The translations under genes were made by a program, and so were the position numbers. A DNA stretch of 64,000 bases, taken from NCBI RefSeq assembly GCF_036320965.1, contig NC_092271.1, positions 28,653,036-28,717,035 on the forward strand, written 5' to 3'. The stretch is from Panulirus ornatus. Lineage: Eukaryota > Arthropoda > Malacostraca > Decapoda > Palinuridae. Positions 45,433 through 58,310 of the stretch are shown here, piece by piece; the stretch's first letter is position 1, and every line of letters starts with the position of its first letter. Below the pieces are notes generated by a model. It worked only from the letters and a program-made list of their open reading frames with translations, ran no database searches and had not been told where the DNA came from.

Positions 45433-48358
45433 TTTTGCCTAAAACAGTGGCCTTAAAAACTCAAACCATAAGAGAGTATATATGACATATACACATCTAC
45501 AGAAGCAATGATGTCTGGAGGAAAAATGGCATATATGTGAGGCATCAGTAGGAGGTGGGGTTTGTGCTATTAAGAAGAGGAAAAAGTACATGTTAACACC
45601 AGAATTAGTGCATAGCACTATGTAAGAAATACAGTCTCACTAAATGCTTTTTTCTCTCCCTGGGTAAGTTGAGGCATCTATCACTTGTTTCTTAGTTGTT
45701 TTATTATTCTTTAATGCTTCTTTTTTGGCCAAATTCAAATATTTTTTTGTTTTACTTGAAAAACACTCATTTTCCAGAGACCAGGAAATATAGACATCAT
45801 CAAAAATGAGATCATGATATAAATTCATAAAAACACATAAAGAGAAGCAAAAATCTGTTGATGTAGAGATGAATTCCATTACATGACTGAGTCTTTTACA
45901 GTTTTGAGGTTGTATTTCTGGGACTCAAATGGAAAGCTCTTGAATTACGGCTGTATTCACCAATCAAACTTAGTCTATCTAAACTGCATCCTGAAACTAA
46001 AATTAAAGACAAAGTTGCCATACTAACATCAATAAGTTAATGGAAATAATTTGTAAGTTAAACTTGTTTGCTCGAGATACTTCTATTACTGCATAAAGCA
46101 CTAGTTTTGCGACAAAATCTCGTAATAACGTCTGTCATCAAATTAAAGGGCAGAGTTATGGATAAAAAATGTTCATAAGATGGCACACAGACTACTCAGC
46201 TCCCATGAGGCACTCATTTATTGAAAAAAATAAAGTAGTTAAATCTGCCAACCACTGCTTACATAAGTAAGAGGGGCAACATGATTGAAGTATATCATGA
46301 ATGTAATATTTGATACAAAGCTTATTAAATACTGACAAGGAATAATGCTAGAATGACTACAGGCTATGTTTCAAAGCTACATAGGGGTGCACACTGAATA
46401 TCAAAACAATTTCATACTGAGGGTTGAGGTTATGTAGAACTGTTTGTCTGAAGAAAATGTTCAAATCCCACAAGTAATGCCTTCAAATACTACCCTGGAA
46501 ACGTTTAAGGAGGATCAGCCTGCATTTTATAACTTTCAAGTCACGATCATTAATTAGATGCCTAAGCAGCAATCTGGAAATAGAGGTGTTCAGATCAGCA
46601 TTCAATATCATACCTAGGAAAACTTAAGTAATTAGTAATTAGGGGACCCTAACCAACTTCACCTGATCCCTAGCCATTCTCACTTCATCCCTCCACTAAC
46701 TCACCTGATCCCTAACCATGATAGCACAAACCAAATATATTACATAGCAATATATGTTACCAAACTGTTTGACTAAATAACTACAAGACGACATTTCTAT
46801 TATCTATTTTTCATAATTTTCCCGCAAATTTTCCCAGCTTGGAGGCTGTGTCCACTTTCTAAGAATTTAACTTTAAGCGTAGAGTTACAATACACCATCT
46901 CGTTGGGTAATGAAGGTAATGGTTGCACTTATCACCGGCTTTGTTCATGTCCATAACGAAAACAACAAGCGGCGCTATCTAGAATTTTACTGTGCAAAGA
47001 CATTGACGAATTACCACAATGATTATGCCTCTTGGTTTCTTTCAAAATGTAGTTTACTTGAAATTTGTCTCCAATCTCTGACAACACATATCATGATGAC
47101 TAACACTGTAGGTAAGAGGTGGGGATCATGTATGTTGTGATCGCTTATTGCCCGGCCACCTACTGACCCATGTTATTCATTCACCCTCCTGACTCACACA
47201 CACTCACCTCAAATTCTCTCATTCACAGCTCCAACTCATCCTTCTAATTTACCAAGTTCATTTACTTGCTTGACTTATTTTACTCTGTAGGAGTTTCTTT
47301 ATTCTATCCGTGACTACATCTCCCGTCATTGCTTAATCACTAACAACGCACGCTCAATACAAAGCAGTTGTTGGGCACGATTTATTCCTATAATTAAGCA
47401 TATAGATTATTTTGTTCAAAATACATGATCATTGGTTTCATCATAATTAGCCATTTGTCACCCAGAGAAAGAATTAAGAAATACACGAACATTTTAAGCA
47501 TACAAGCCTTTCATTAAGTTTTATTCCACGATTCTAAGACAAAAATTTTGGCCTGAAAAATATTCTGATGTATTACCTGCAGTTTTTCAATGCTTCTGCG
47601 GGAAGTAGTTATACTTCAAACCATCAGCATAGAGGCTATTTTTCAAGCTGGAAAATTAGTCTTACAGTGAAATAAATCTTGAAGGCCATACAGTACTGTA
47701 ATCAAGCATTTCAATACTTACATATCAAAAATAATCAATTTGTTTTGGTACCTGCCGGCCAGATGAAACATGAAATATTTTACATTATCATTTCAAGTTC
47801 TGAAAATATATTTGCTTTAAAACCTGTTATTATTATTATCATTATTATTATTATCATTATTATCATTATTATTATTATACTTATACTTATCGCCGTTTTC
47901 CGCGTCTTATCAAGGACCCTCCCCTGTTTATGTAGATGTACCTTACTTAAGATCGGCAATTATGTTTATGGATGTTATCTATTTACTACTTATCAATGGT
48001 GGCTTGTTTCATACAAATTAGAGGGACTGTAGATGACTAGAAAATTGCAACTGATAAATGTTTAAATAGCTTCACAATAAAATACATGACAGAAGTTTGA
48101 AATAATGAAGTTATCCAAAACTTTTTCATTAAATTCAGTGATTTCTGTTCCTGGTGCTGCATTGCGAGGAAATCTTGAGAATGTCAAGCCATTGTCACAA
48201 TACTCCATAAAAGTCTAAATTCTCTCCAAGGTTGAAAAGCATCTTTTTGCCTCGGCAGTTGTAACTGATGTTATTATTATAACCTTTTTAAGTTTAACAG
48301 TTTCAGAGGATAATGACTGTAAATGGCAACTACTCATAACTTTTAATCACTATAAATC
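45433..48358. other. Intergenic region, no gene recognised
   Basis: AT-rich and mostly unique. The largest frames (79 and 76 codons) match nothing and have no splice context. 46800-47010 is slightly richer in CpG (TTTTCCCGC, AAGCGGCGC), which could mark a promoter or 5' UTR exon of ERAL1, 5 kb upstream of its start codon; this is only a guess. A trinucleotide array lies at 47826-47880. Confidence 0.4.
47826..47880. repeat. (ATT/ATC)n microsatellite
   Basis: About 18 trinucleotide units, mostly TTA with ATC variants. Confidence 0.9.
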
Positions 48359-50324
48359 AGAATAAAAAGATGTTCTGGAAGGAGGTAAATAAAGTGCGTA
48401 AGACAAGGGAGCAAATGGGAACTTCAGTGAAGGGCGCAAATGGGGAGGTGATAACAAGTAGTGGTGATGTGAGAAGGAGATGGAGTGAGTATTTTGAAGG
48501 TTTGTTGAATGTGTTTGATGATAGAGTGGCAGATATAGGGTGTTTTGGTCGAGGTGGTGTGCAAAGTGAGAGGGTTAGGGAAAATGATTTGGTAAACAGA
48601 GAAGAGGTAGTAAAAGCTTTGCGGAAGATGAAAGCCGGCAAGGCAGCAGGTTTGGATGGTATTGCAGTGGAATTTATTAAAAAAGGGGGTGACTGTATTA
48701 TTGACTGGTTGGTAAGGTTATTTAATGTATGTATGACTCATGGTGAGGTGCCTGAGGATTGGCGGGATGCGTGTATTGTGCCATTGTACAAATGCAAAGG
48801 GGATAAGAGTGAGTGCTCAAATTACAGAGGTATAAGTTTGTTGAGTATTCCTGGGAAATTATATGGGAGGGTATTGATTGAGAGGGTGAAGGCATGTACA
48901 GAGCATCAGATTGGGGAAGAGCAGTGTGGTTTCAGAAGTGGTAGAGGATGTGTGGATCAGGTGTTTGCTTTGAAGAATGTATGTGAGAAATATTTAGAAA
49001 AGCAAATGGATTTGTATGTAGCATTTATGGATCTGGAGAAGGCATATGATAGAGTTGATAGAGATGCTCTGTGGAAGGTATTAAGAATATAGTGTGGGAG
49101 GCAAGTTGTTAGAAGCAGTGAAAAGTTTTTATTGAGGATGTAAGGCATGTGTACGTGTAGGAAGAGAGGAAAGTGATTGGTTCTCAGTGAAGGTAGGTTT
49201 GCGGCAGGGGTGTGTGATGTCTCCATGGTTGTTTAATTTGTTTATGGATGGGGTTGTTAGGGAGGTGAATGCAAGAGTTTTGGAAAGAGGGGCAAGTATG
49301 AAGTCTGTTGCGGATGAGAGAGCTTGGGAAGTGAGTCAGTTGTTGTTCGCTGATGATACCGCGCTGGTGGCTGATTCATGTGAGAAACTGCAGAAGCTGG
49401 TGACTGAGTTTGGTAAAGTGTGTGAAAGAAGAAAGTTAAGAGTAAATGTGAATAAGAGCAAGGTTATTAGGTACAGTAGGGTTGAGGGTCAAGTCAATTG
49501 GGAGGTAAGTTTGAATGGAGAAAAACTGGAGGAAGTAAAGTGTTTTAGATATCTGGGAGTGGATCTGGCAGCGGATGGAACCATAGAAGCGGAAGTGGAT
49601 CACAGGGTGGGGGAGGGGGCGAAAATTCTGGGAGCCTTGAAGAATGTGTGGAAGTCGAGAACATTATCTCGGAAAGCAAAAATGGGTATGTTTGAAGGAA
49701 TAGTGGTTCCAACAATGTTGTATGGTTGCGAGGTGTGGGCTATGGATAGAGTTGTGTGCAGGAGGATGGATGTGCTGGAAATGGGATGTTTGAGGACAAT
49801 GTGTGGTGTGAGGTGGTTTGATCGAGTAAGTAACATAAGGGTAAGAGAGATGTGTGGAAATAAAAAGAGCGTGGTTGAGAGAGCAGAAGAGGGTGTTTTG
49901 AAATGGTTTGGGCACATGGAGAGAATGAGTGAGGAAAGATTGACCAAGAGGATATATGTGTCGGAGGTGGAGGGAACGAGGAGAAGTGGGAGACCAAATT
50001 GGAGGTGGAAAGATGGAGTGAAAAAGATTTTGTGTGATCAGGGCCTGAACATGCAGGAGGGTGAAAGGAGGGCAAGGAATAGAGTGAATTGGATCGATGT
50101 GGTATACCGGGGTTGTCGTGCTGTCAGTGGATTGAATCAGGGCATGTGAAGCGTCTGTGGTAAACCATGGAAAGCTGTGTAGGTATGTATATTTGCGTGT
50201 GTGGATGTATGTATATACATGTGTATGGGGGTGGGTTGGACCATTTCTTTCGTCTGTTTTCTTGCGCTACCTCGCAAACACGGGAGACAGCAACAAAGCA
50301 AAAAAAAAAAAAAAAAAAAAAAAA
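48359..50324 (+). mobile_element. RTE-like retrotransposon, longest plus copy
   Basis: Starts at GAATAAAAAGATGTTCTGG in the spacer after the endonuclease, then runs through the whole reverse transcriptase to a short 3' UTR, the ACACGGGAGACAGCAACAAAG terminus and an A tail (50300-50324). The ORF is in two parts, 48370-49092 and 49187-50149. A 2-nt loss in AAGAATATA(TG)GTGTGGG near 49090 shifts the frame, and CGA is TGA near 49134. The C-terminus reads VVYRGCRAVSGLNQGM because the type A stop codon is TGT here. Confidence 0.88.
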
Positions 50325-50559
50325 AGATGTCCTGCATTGCATAAATCTTCTCTGATGTAGATCACACTACGTTCAGTTCTTTGTCCTTTTTCAAGCATAT
50401 TATATGCCAAAATCAACAGCCTAGAATATAAAGCAATGGGTGACTGGGTTATAGACAGGCCTTCTCCCTCAGCTTTGCCAAAAAGAAATTAAGATACTGT
50501 AGTATCAATATGGAATATGGTACCGGTGCTGTAACCTGGCTCTCCTCTGCTGAAAGGGC

Positions 50560-50595
<36 letters not shown>

Positions 50596-50733
50596 TGAAG
50601 CTGTTGGGCATAATTTTCATTTAAGTTCTTTCAAAATTTTTTATTAGAAATATACTCTTGTTCAGAAAGTAATATCAAATAAGCAATTTGTAGATATGGG
50701 TTAGTACGACTTTTCTCAGGTTTAGGTGAAGAT
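50325..50733. other. Intergenic with isolated poly(T) run
   Basis: Unique sequence with about 31 T at 50561-50591; no attached retroelement was recognised at the run. Confidence 0.5.
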
Positions 50734-50744
50734 ATATTGTACAT
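50734..50744 (+). repeat. Left target-site duplication of the RTE at 50745
   Basis: ATATTGTACAT occurs here and again at 51835-51845, immediately on each side of the retroelement. Confidence 0.8.
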
Positions 50745-51834
50745 TTAATTTGTTTATGGATGGGGTTGTTAGGGAGGTAAATGCAAGAGTTTTGGAAAGA
50801 GGGGCAAGTATGAAGTCTGTTGGGGATGAGAGAGCTTGGGAAGTGAGTCAGTTGTTGTTCGCTGATGATACAGCGCTGGTGGCTGATTCATGTGAGAAAC
50901 TGCAGAAGCTGGTGACTGAGTTTGGTAAAGTGTGTGGAAGAAGAAAGTTAAGAGTAAATGTGAATAAGAGCAAGGTTATTAGGTACAGTAGGGTTGAGGG
51001 TCAAGTCAATTGGGAGGTGAGTTTGAATGGAGAAAAACTGGAGGAAGTGAAGTGTTTTAGATATCTGGGAGTGGATCTGGCAGCGGATGGAACCATGGAA
51101 GCGGAAGTGGATCATAGGGTGGGGGAGGGGGCGAAAATTCTGGGGGCCTTGAAGAATGTGTGGAAGTCGAGAACATTATCTCAGAAAGCAAAAATGGGTA
51201 TGTTTGAAGGAATAGTGGTTCCAACAATGTTGTATGGTTGCGAGGCGTGGACTATGGATAGAGTTGTGCGCAGGAGGATGGATGTGCTGGAAATGAGATG
51301 TTTGAGGACAATGTGTGGTGTGAGGTGGTTTGATCGAGTGAGTAACGTAAGGGTAAGAGAGATGTGTGGAAATAAAAAGAGCGTGGTTGAGAGAGCAGAA
51401 GAGGGTGTTTTGAAGTGGTTTGGGCACATGGAGAGGATGAGTGAGGAAAGATTGACCAAGAGGATATATGTGTTGGAGGTGGAGGGAGCAAGGAGAAGAG
51501 GTAGACCAAATTGGAGGTGGAAAGATGGAGTGAAAAAGATTTTGTGTGATCGGGGCCTGAACATGCAGGAGGGTGAAAGGAGGGCAAGGAATAGAGTGAG
51601 TTGGAGCGATGTGGTATACCGGGGTTGACGTGCTGTCGGTGGATTGAATCAGGGCATGTGAAGCGTCTGGGGTAAACCATGGAAAGCTGTGTAGGTATGT
51701 ATATTTGTGTGTGTGGACGTATGTATATACATGTGTATGGGGGGGTTGAGCCATTTCTTTCGTCTGTTTCCTTGCGCTACCTCGCAAACGCGGGAGACAG
51801 CGACAAAGTATAAAAAAGAAAAAAAAAAAAAAAA
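50745..51834 (+). mobile_element. RTE-like retrotransposon, type A, with target-site duplication
   Basis: 5' truncated at the NLFMDG block. Intact frame to the type A stop (ORF end 51628), short 3' UTR, GCGGGAGACAGCGACAAAG terminus and an A-rich tail (TATAAAAAAGAAAA...). It is bounded by the 11-bp direct repeat ATATTGTACAT, so it is a retrotransposition event whose both ends are still readable. Confidence 0.9.
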
Positions 51835-51845
51835 ATATTGTACAT
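51835..51845 (+). repeat. Right target-site duplication
   Basis: Second copy of ATATTGTACAT, following the A-rich tail. Confidence 0.8.
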
Positions 51846-52707
51846 AAGTCTACCGGCATAATAGCAAGGGAAGCTGCACCTTAGCAGCTCTTTTGCATGA
51901 GCTGCCACTGCTGTTCTTTCAATATCACTTTTAGCATTTCATCAATTTGTCTATTGGTATACAGCTATTATGCCATGCATTCTTTTACATTGTGCTTTAC
52001 ACTTTACTCCGCTCATTAGTTTCATGTGATAATTTTTCTCTGAAAGTACAGCCTACACTAAAATATTCTATATTCCCACAATAAATCATAAAATTTTTTG
52101 TACAATTACACCAATGGCTTCATTGAGATTCCTTTAATAAATAATTAATTGCTAAGAGTTTTGTTATTCTTTCCTTAAACCATTGCCATTCCTCCCACTC
52201 ACAGCAATACTACACAATCTGCAAGATACAACAACCCTCACCAAAAATTCTGAAGGATAATACTCATAATCACCAATATTTTCCTAAATTTTATTTCTCA
52301 GATCACAGTAGGTGTTTTTGTAGAGCCTGGGTAATACACTCACTCTTATTTGAAAGCATAACTATACAAAACCCAAATGGGTTATTGCTATGAAACTTTT
52401 CACCAAAGTATTATTTTATTTTACATATTCTCAGTAGATACTATTTATATAAAAAATATGAAAGTATGACATTCACATGCATAAAAAAAATATAATGAAT
52501 ACAAATACAAACTACATAATATCTTTTTACATATCAATGACTGTCCTTGTAAAAATCCCCTATAAACATAATCAAATCAACATAAATAATGTAATCAACC
52601 CTTGAATACAGATTTATAGTTCTTATACTGTACAAACTATTACTGAAAGAAAGAAAATCTTGAAAGTGATGATCCCCTTAGCCACACAGAAATGAGGGAA
52701 ACCAAAC
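51846..52707 (-). other. SPT6 3' UTR and downstream DNA
   Basis: AT-rich sequence after the SPT6 stop on the minus strand. Two minus-strand AATAAA hexamers are visible (52415-52420 and 52290-52295). Which is used cannot be told. Confidence 0.5.
52415..52420 (-). terminator. Candidate SPT6 polyadenylation signal
   Basis: TTTATT on the plus strand (AATAAA on the minus strand), about 290 bp after the stop codon and the nearest canonical hexamer. Confidence 0.3.
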
Positions 52708-55700
52708 TTATTCATCATAAAGAGGTGTCTGGTCTCCACCAATACTCATATTAGCAGGAGAGTGAATGGTTTTTGGTGTTGAACGTGCTGATCGAGGGGT
52801 AGCGCGAGGGTTATCATAATCATGATAAGGGCGAGGTGTACGGTCATCATAACGTGGGGTGCGGCGGGATACATCATCTGGGTATCTTGGACTAGAGGGA
52901 TACCTCAAATCACGAGAATCTGAGTATCGTGGAGTGACACGACCACTGTCATGATGCCTTGGAGTCATCCTCCCAGTGTCATGACCACTACTCCCACCTT
53001 TGGCCTGAACCCATGCTGCTGCTGCCATCTTCCAGTCCATTTGTTCAGATCGACCACTAACTGAGGGTGCATTACGAGTGGGCTGGGTCAGGTGTCCTGC
53101 AGAAGGCCGGTGTGAAGGAGTTCGGTTACCAGTGCTACCATACAATGGAGTCTGAGACCCACCATAGCGAGGGGTAGTAGAAGGTCCAGGAGTGGCATAT
53201 GGAGTCATGAAGGGTGTCTGGCCTGAGGGAGTATAAGGTGTATTAGCATAATTAGAATAGCCCTGAGAGAATGCTCCTGGAGTATGAGCACCATAGGGAG
53301 TGTTGCTAGCTGCTTGAGAAAGGTTATGTAGCATGTGAGGATTGAGGTTCTGGGCCACCTTCTGGATTGTGGAGGCATCAACACCCATCAGGTTAGGAGT
53401 TGTACCACCCATGTAAGGTGTACGAGTAGACATCATTCCTGGTGTGGCACCTGGCACTGCTCTCCGGAAGTTTTGCTTAAACCACTTGAGAAGTCCAGCA
53501 AGGCTCGGATATTGCAATCTTTGCCTAAACTTAAAACCTTCAGGGTTTACAGTAACAAACTCATGAATGACTTTCACTCTTGGTAAATAAGATAAGAGAA
53601 ATTTGCCAGGTAAATCTTTCCTTGGTGAAAAAATATATGGGATGGTTTTAGGGTTCTTCTTCTTCTCCTCTTTCAAAAACTCAGCTGCTTTTTCCTTGTT
53701 GCCCTGGAAGGACTCTTTATAATACTTATATTCCAAAATTTGTCGCACATTAATGGCCATGGGTGTTATGTATCTGGCAATAATCTCGTCCAAGTCCTCA
53801 AATTCTTCATTTCCAATCCACAGTTTCTGACCAAGAGAGAAGTCATTCTGTTTGTCTTGTTCTAGTATATCAATATGCTGGCAGATCCCTTCAGTAACCT
53901 TCCATGTAGCTGTAAGATGATCAATACCTTTGCTTGATGGTCGAATGATGACATCACCCTGCTCCAACTGCTGCATAACCTTTTCAGCTTCATTGTAATC
54001 AATATTTCTAAAGGAAGGATGAGCAATAACTCTCTTCTGATACTGAGTCTTCTTCTTCTCATTCTTCTTCCTGTCTACACTCACATCTTTTTCTTCAGCT
54101 TCATAATCATAATATGGGTCTTTTGGAGCCTTCCACTTACTATCCAAGTCCTGCAAGTCTGATGTTCTTGATGTAAGCTCTACAGAGAATTTTTCTGGGT
54201 CAATTTTCATTATACGGCAGAGAACAAGACCATCTCTTCTCACTCTCTCTGCTGGATTAGTTACTGTTTTGTCTGATAAGTTTTTGATGCTGATAAATCC
54301 TGATATTCCATTGTCTAACCGCACTCTAATGCCAATGGCTTGACCTGGACAATCTCCAGCATCAAAGTGATTCCACACCTCACTCAGTTCAGGGAAATCA
54401 TTCTTGAGACAAAAGGGACACTGCCACAGGCCAGTGTCTTCATTTCTGACAGGGTTGGCATTATCCAGTTGATCACCCCGTGGTTTACGATGAATGAAGT
54501 TGGTAACAGTTACCTGGACAAGTTTACCAACATAAAAGGTCTCTGGCGATTCTTTAGTCAATATATTGAAAATTTCTTCTGGTGTAGGTGACCTGAAAGG
54601 CAACCTAAAATCTCTATATCTATGGTTCAATTCATGTCTGATATCATATAAAGTTGTGTTCTTTTTACCAAAACCCTGGTTCTGGAGTTCAGTTGCAAAA
54701 GCTTCTAAGTCGAGTTCACTTAGTCTCTCAGGTGTTTCCAAGATTTCTTCCAAGGCTTCAGCAGGTTTGCCCTCTTCATCCTCATATTCCAGCGCATCTA
54801 CAGCCATTTTTCTAGCCCAGTCATATGCCTCTGGGTGAATTCTTGTAGAGTCCAAAACTTCTATGTAGTTATCACTGTCACCTAAAGCATTAGTGTCAAT
54901 CTTAATAAAACCTGCACAGTTGATGAACACTTTTGGACCCATGTGGAAATTAACAACTAACTGATTTCTATTTTCAAGACGCTGATTATTCTGCTTCATG
55001 TTTTTTAAAAGAAGATTGGCTTTTCTTGGTCCTAAACCACAAACAAACTGAACTAAATTCTGAGTATAAGGGTATGCTACAGCACGATTCAGGTCCACCC
55101 CAACTTCATTTGTGCGGTTCACAAATTCTGTGTACAATGAATCTAATACCTCTGTAGGGTTCAGCTGATCCTGCAAATTGTGCAACTTAAGGTTAAGCAA
55201 CTCTTCATCAAGGTTACAAAGCTGTGAAAACTCAACCAATGGATCCTGAACACGTCGTCCAATTGATACAGCCTGGCGAAGAAGTGGAGGGTAATCAAGG
55301 AAGTCTGCTTCCCCCTTCTTGGACATTGAATAAATTTTTGCAAGATCATTATCAATTATTTCAACACTTATTTTAGGAAACTGTTCCTGTTCCTCTAAAT
55401 CTTTGAGTATTTGGATTAGGTCATCCTTAACCATAATAGCTTCACGAGATTCCCCACCTACAACAACCAAATGTGGTTTCCGGCGGGAAATAAAGTCTTG
55501 CATGCGTCTAATGTCACTCTCTTTAGCCATGGCATCTCTTTCATTGTAGGCATTACGCCGTTTGAGCAAATGAGGGAGACGAATGTACTCACAGCAGTCA
55601 CCATCAATGTCAATACAACATCCAAATGCAGCTTGGGAAAGGTCTGGCATGTAAGCAATAGCAAAAACACGAAAACCTTTTGAAGTGTCCCAGTCATCTT

Positions 55701-56260
55701 CATCTTCATCAGAAAAGTCACCAGGATTGTAAGGAGCAATTTTTATCCAGTTATAGAGTTTACTACAGCATTGTTCCATTACATGATCCTTAGCTTCCTG
55801 AAGCAAACGTTGAGAGAGTTCCCTCTTGAGGTCTTCAATAACCCGTTTAAAGGCAAATGTAACAGCACGGCCTCTCAGGTCATTCCAGTCTTGAACAACT
55901 TGTGAAAATTCATCACGGTAATAGAGCTGTTTCATTTCATCAAGATAACTAATTGTTGTATTCCCTTCAATTGTATCAGACAGGCTGATTGTCATCTGCT
56001 TGTCTTCAACACCACATTTAAGACGAAGGAACTGGTCACCCTGCAAATCTGTAACTGGCTTATCCTTAAGGTATTTGATGGCATAGAGTGGGTGATGTTC
56101 ATCAATGATCTTCAATCCCTGGTGAGTGGGCCTAGCACTGATCCTGGCACGTTCAAAATATGCCTCTCGAACCGTGCGACGAACCAAGGGTTCACAAGCC
56201 AACTGCCAACCAACCATTCGCACAGCTGCCTCCAATACACGTTCAGGGGTGCTGCACATC
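52708..56260 (-). CDS. SUPT6H: SPT6 terminal exon, C-terminal 1183 residues
   Basis: SPT6 binds histones and RNA polymerase II and keeps chromatin intact during elongation in the nucleus. This one exon covers the part of human SUPT6H from the FPTPEAVLEGARYM region to the stop. Blocks, numbered from the ATG at 56259: helical core (1-190), YqgF-like domain (about 195-330), helix-hairpin-helix (395-455, with FVCGLGPRKANLLL), DLD region (480-575), S1 domain (575-700, with LWQCPFC and GFISIKNLSDK), tandem SH2 (738-935, with GDVIIRPSSKG and the PGKFLLSYLPR block) and a Thr-Pro-rich tail (938-1183) ending SIGGDQTPLYDE. The acceptor is TTTTATTTTAG at 56262-56261; joining to 60561 restores the codon AAG. 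Stop at 52708-52710. No intron or frame break in 3.55 kb. Confidence 0.97.
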
Positions 56261-56799
56261 CTAAAATAAAAAATAAATCAAGTCTCCAGGTTATAATCAT
56301 ACGGTACAACTTTTGATTCTATGAAACAGACAAAAAACAGGAAACACCAAACACAAATCTTAGTTGCAATATCTGTTGAGCAGATGCACCACTATGAATT
56401 ATCTTGATTTACCTCCTTAATGGGTTGCCTGAAAAGGTCATCTATCTTCCTCTGAAAAGCTCGACTTGTGTGATATTCCTAAAGATGACATCAAATAATC
56501 CTGAATATCAATGTGAAGTGGTTACTAGAATATCTTATGAAAGTACTGGTTTAACCCTTTGACTGCAGTGTTGCAATTTTTAGGAAAAAATCTTACCATT
56601 CAGAAAAGCATATTTTTCTGGGGGAAAAATACATTATTTATGTGCAAGTTAAAATCATCAAATAAGAGGCTGCAACATTCCAAGGTGTAGGATGCATCCC
56701 ACTAACAGTGTAATATATACACATCTCGCTATGTAATCAATTCATAATTCCCAATAATATGTAATACATTATCTAAATAAATTTCTATATATTTCTTTA
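56261..56799. other. SPT6 intron, 3' end
   Basis: Unique AT-rich sequence before the old RTE pair; nothing recognised. Confidence 0.4.
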
Positions 56800-58310
56800 A
56801 TTCAGAAGGATTGTTGAATAAGTCTGATGATATGGTGGCAGGCGTAGAACATTTGGGTTGGGAAGGTATTCAAAATGTAAAAGTCATGGAGAGTGGTTTG
56901 GTGGAGAAAGATGTGGAGAGCCTTGCATAAGATGAAATGTGGGAAAGCAGCCGGAGTGGAAGATATTCCAAATGAATTTCTTAAGAAAGAAAGGGACTGT
57001 CTCGTTGATTGGTTAGTTAAGATTTTCCATGTACTGAGGTATCTGAGGAATGGTGAGATGCATGAATAGTACAAGGGAAAAAAAAAAAAAAAAAAGTAGT
57101 GTTCAAACAACAAAGGTATAAGTGAGTTGAGTGTACCTGATAAGTTGTAGGGATAGTGGTGATTGAGAGGCATGTACAGAGCATCAGACTAGAAAGGAAC
57201 AAATTGGTTTTAGAGGTGGAAGAGGATGTGTGAATCAGGTGTTTGCTTTGATGAATGTATGAGAGAAATACTCAAGAGAAACAGATGGATTTGTATGTGG
57301 CACTTATGGATCTAAAGAAAGCATATGAAGGGGTTGATGGAAGGTCTTATGAATGTATGATGTGGGAGTACTGTTACTAGAAGCAGAGAAATTTATATCA
57401 AGGGTGTAAAGCTTGAGCATAAGTAAGAAGAGGAGAGAATCAGTATTTCAAGGTGAAGGTTGGTCTGCAGAATGGTGTGTGTGATGCCACCATGGCTGTA
57501 TGATTTGTTTATATATGGGGTGGTGAGGGAGGTCAATGCAAGGGTCTTGGTGGGAGGAGTGAGTATGCAATCTGTAGGGAAAAAGGGAGCCTGGGAAGTG
57601 AGTCAGTTATTGTTTTGATGACACAGAAATGGTGGTAGATTTGAGTGAAAAACTACAGAAGCTGGCGACTGAGTTTGGAAGAGCATGTGAAAGGAGGAAG
57701 TTGACAGTAAATATGAGCAAATGTAAGCTTATTAGGCTCAGCAGGGCAAAGGAAAAGGTTAACTGGGGTGCAACTTTGAATGGAGAAAATTTGGAGGAAG
57801 TGGAATGATCTCAATACCTGTGAGTAGACATGGTAGCACATGGACTCATGAAAACTGAGTCATTGGGTGGGTGAGGATAAGGTTCTGGACGCATTGAGGG
57901 AAATGTGGAAAGAAAGGAGGGAAAATTCAGTATGTATGAAGGTACAGTAGTCCTAATGCTGTTGTATGGATATGAGTCATGGGCTATATATGAAGATGTG
58001 TGGAGAGGGGTGAATGTGTTAGAAATTACATGTCTGAGGACAATTTGTGGTGTGAGGTGGTTCGATCGAGTAATACATAGAAGGGTAAGTGAAAGGTGTG
58101 GTAAAAAGAAGAGTGACTGAGAGAGCTGATAAAGGTGTGCTGAAATGGTTTAGATATATGAAGAGAATAAGTGAGGAGAGATTGCTAAAGATGACATATG
58201 TCAAAAATGGAGGGGACAAGAAGGGGGAGACCAAACTGAAGATGGAAGGATAAAGTGATAAAGTAAAGACCTTAAATGATTGGGGCCTGAACATGCAGGA
58301 CAGTGTACAT
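56800..58310 (+). mobile_element. RTE-like retrotransposon, very old
   Basis: Decayed plus-strand copy, antisense to SPT6. Recognisable steps include AAAGCAGCCGGAGTGGA (KAAGLDG), GGTTTTAGAGGTGGAAGAGG (GFRSGRG), ACTTATGGATCTAAAGAAAG (MDLEKAY), TGATGCCACCATGGCTG (VMSPWL) and GTGGTGTGAGGTGGTTCGAT (GVRWFD), to GCCTGAACATGCAGGA at 58300. Many stops and indels. Confidence 0.8.

Noticed and set aside
46910..47140. 76-codon frame between ERAL1 and SPT6
   Set aside because: No similarity recognised, ends in repeat-free AT-rich DNA, no supporting context.
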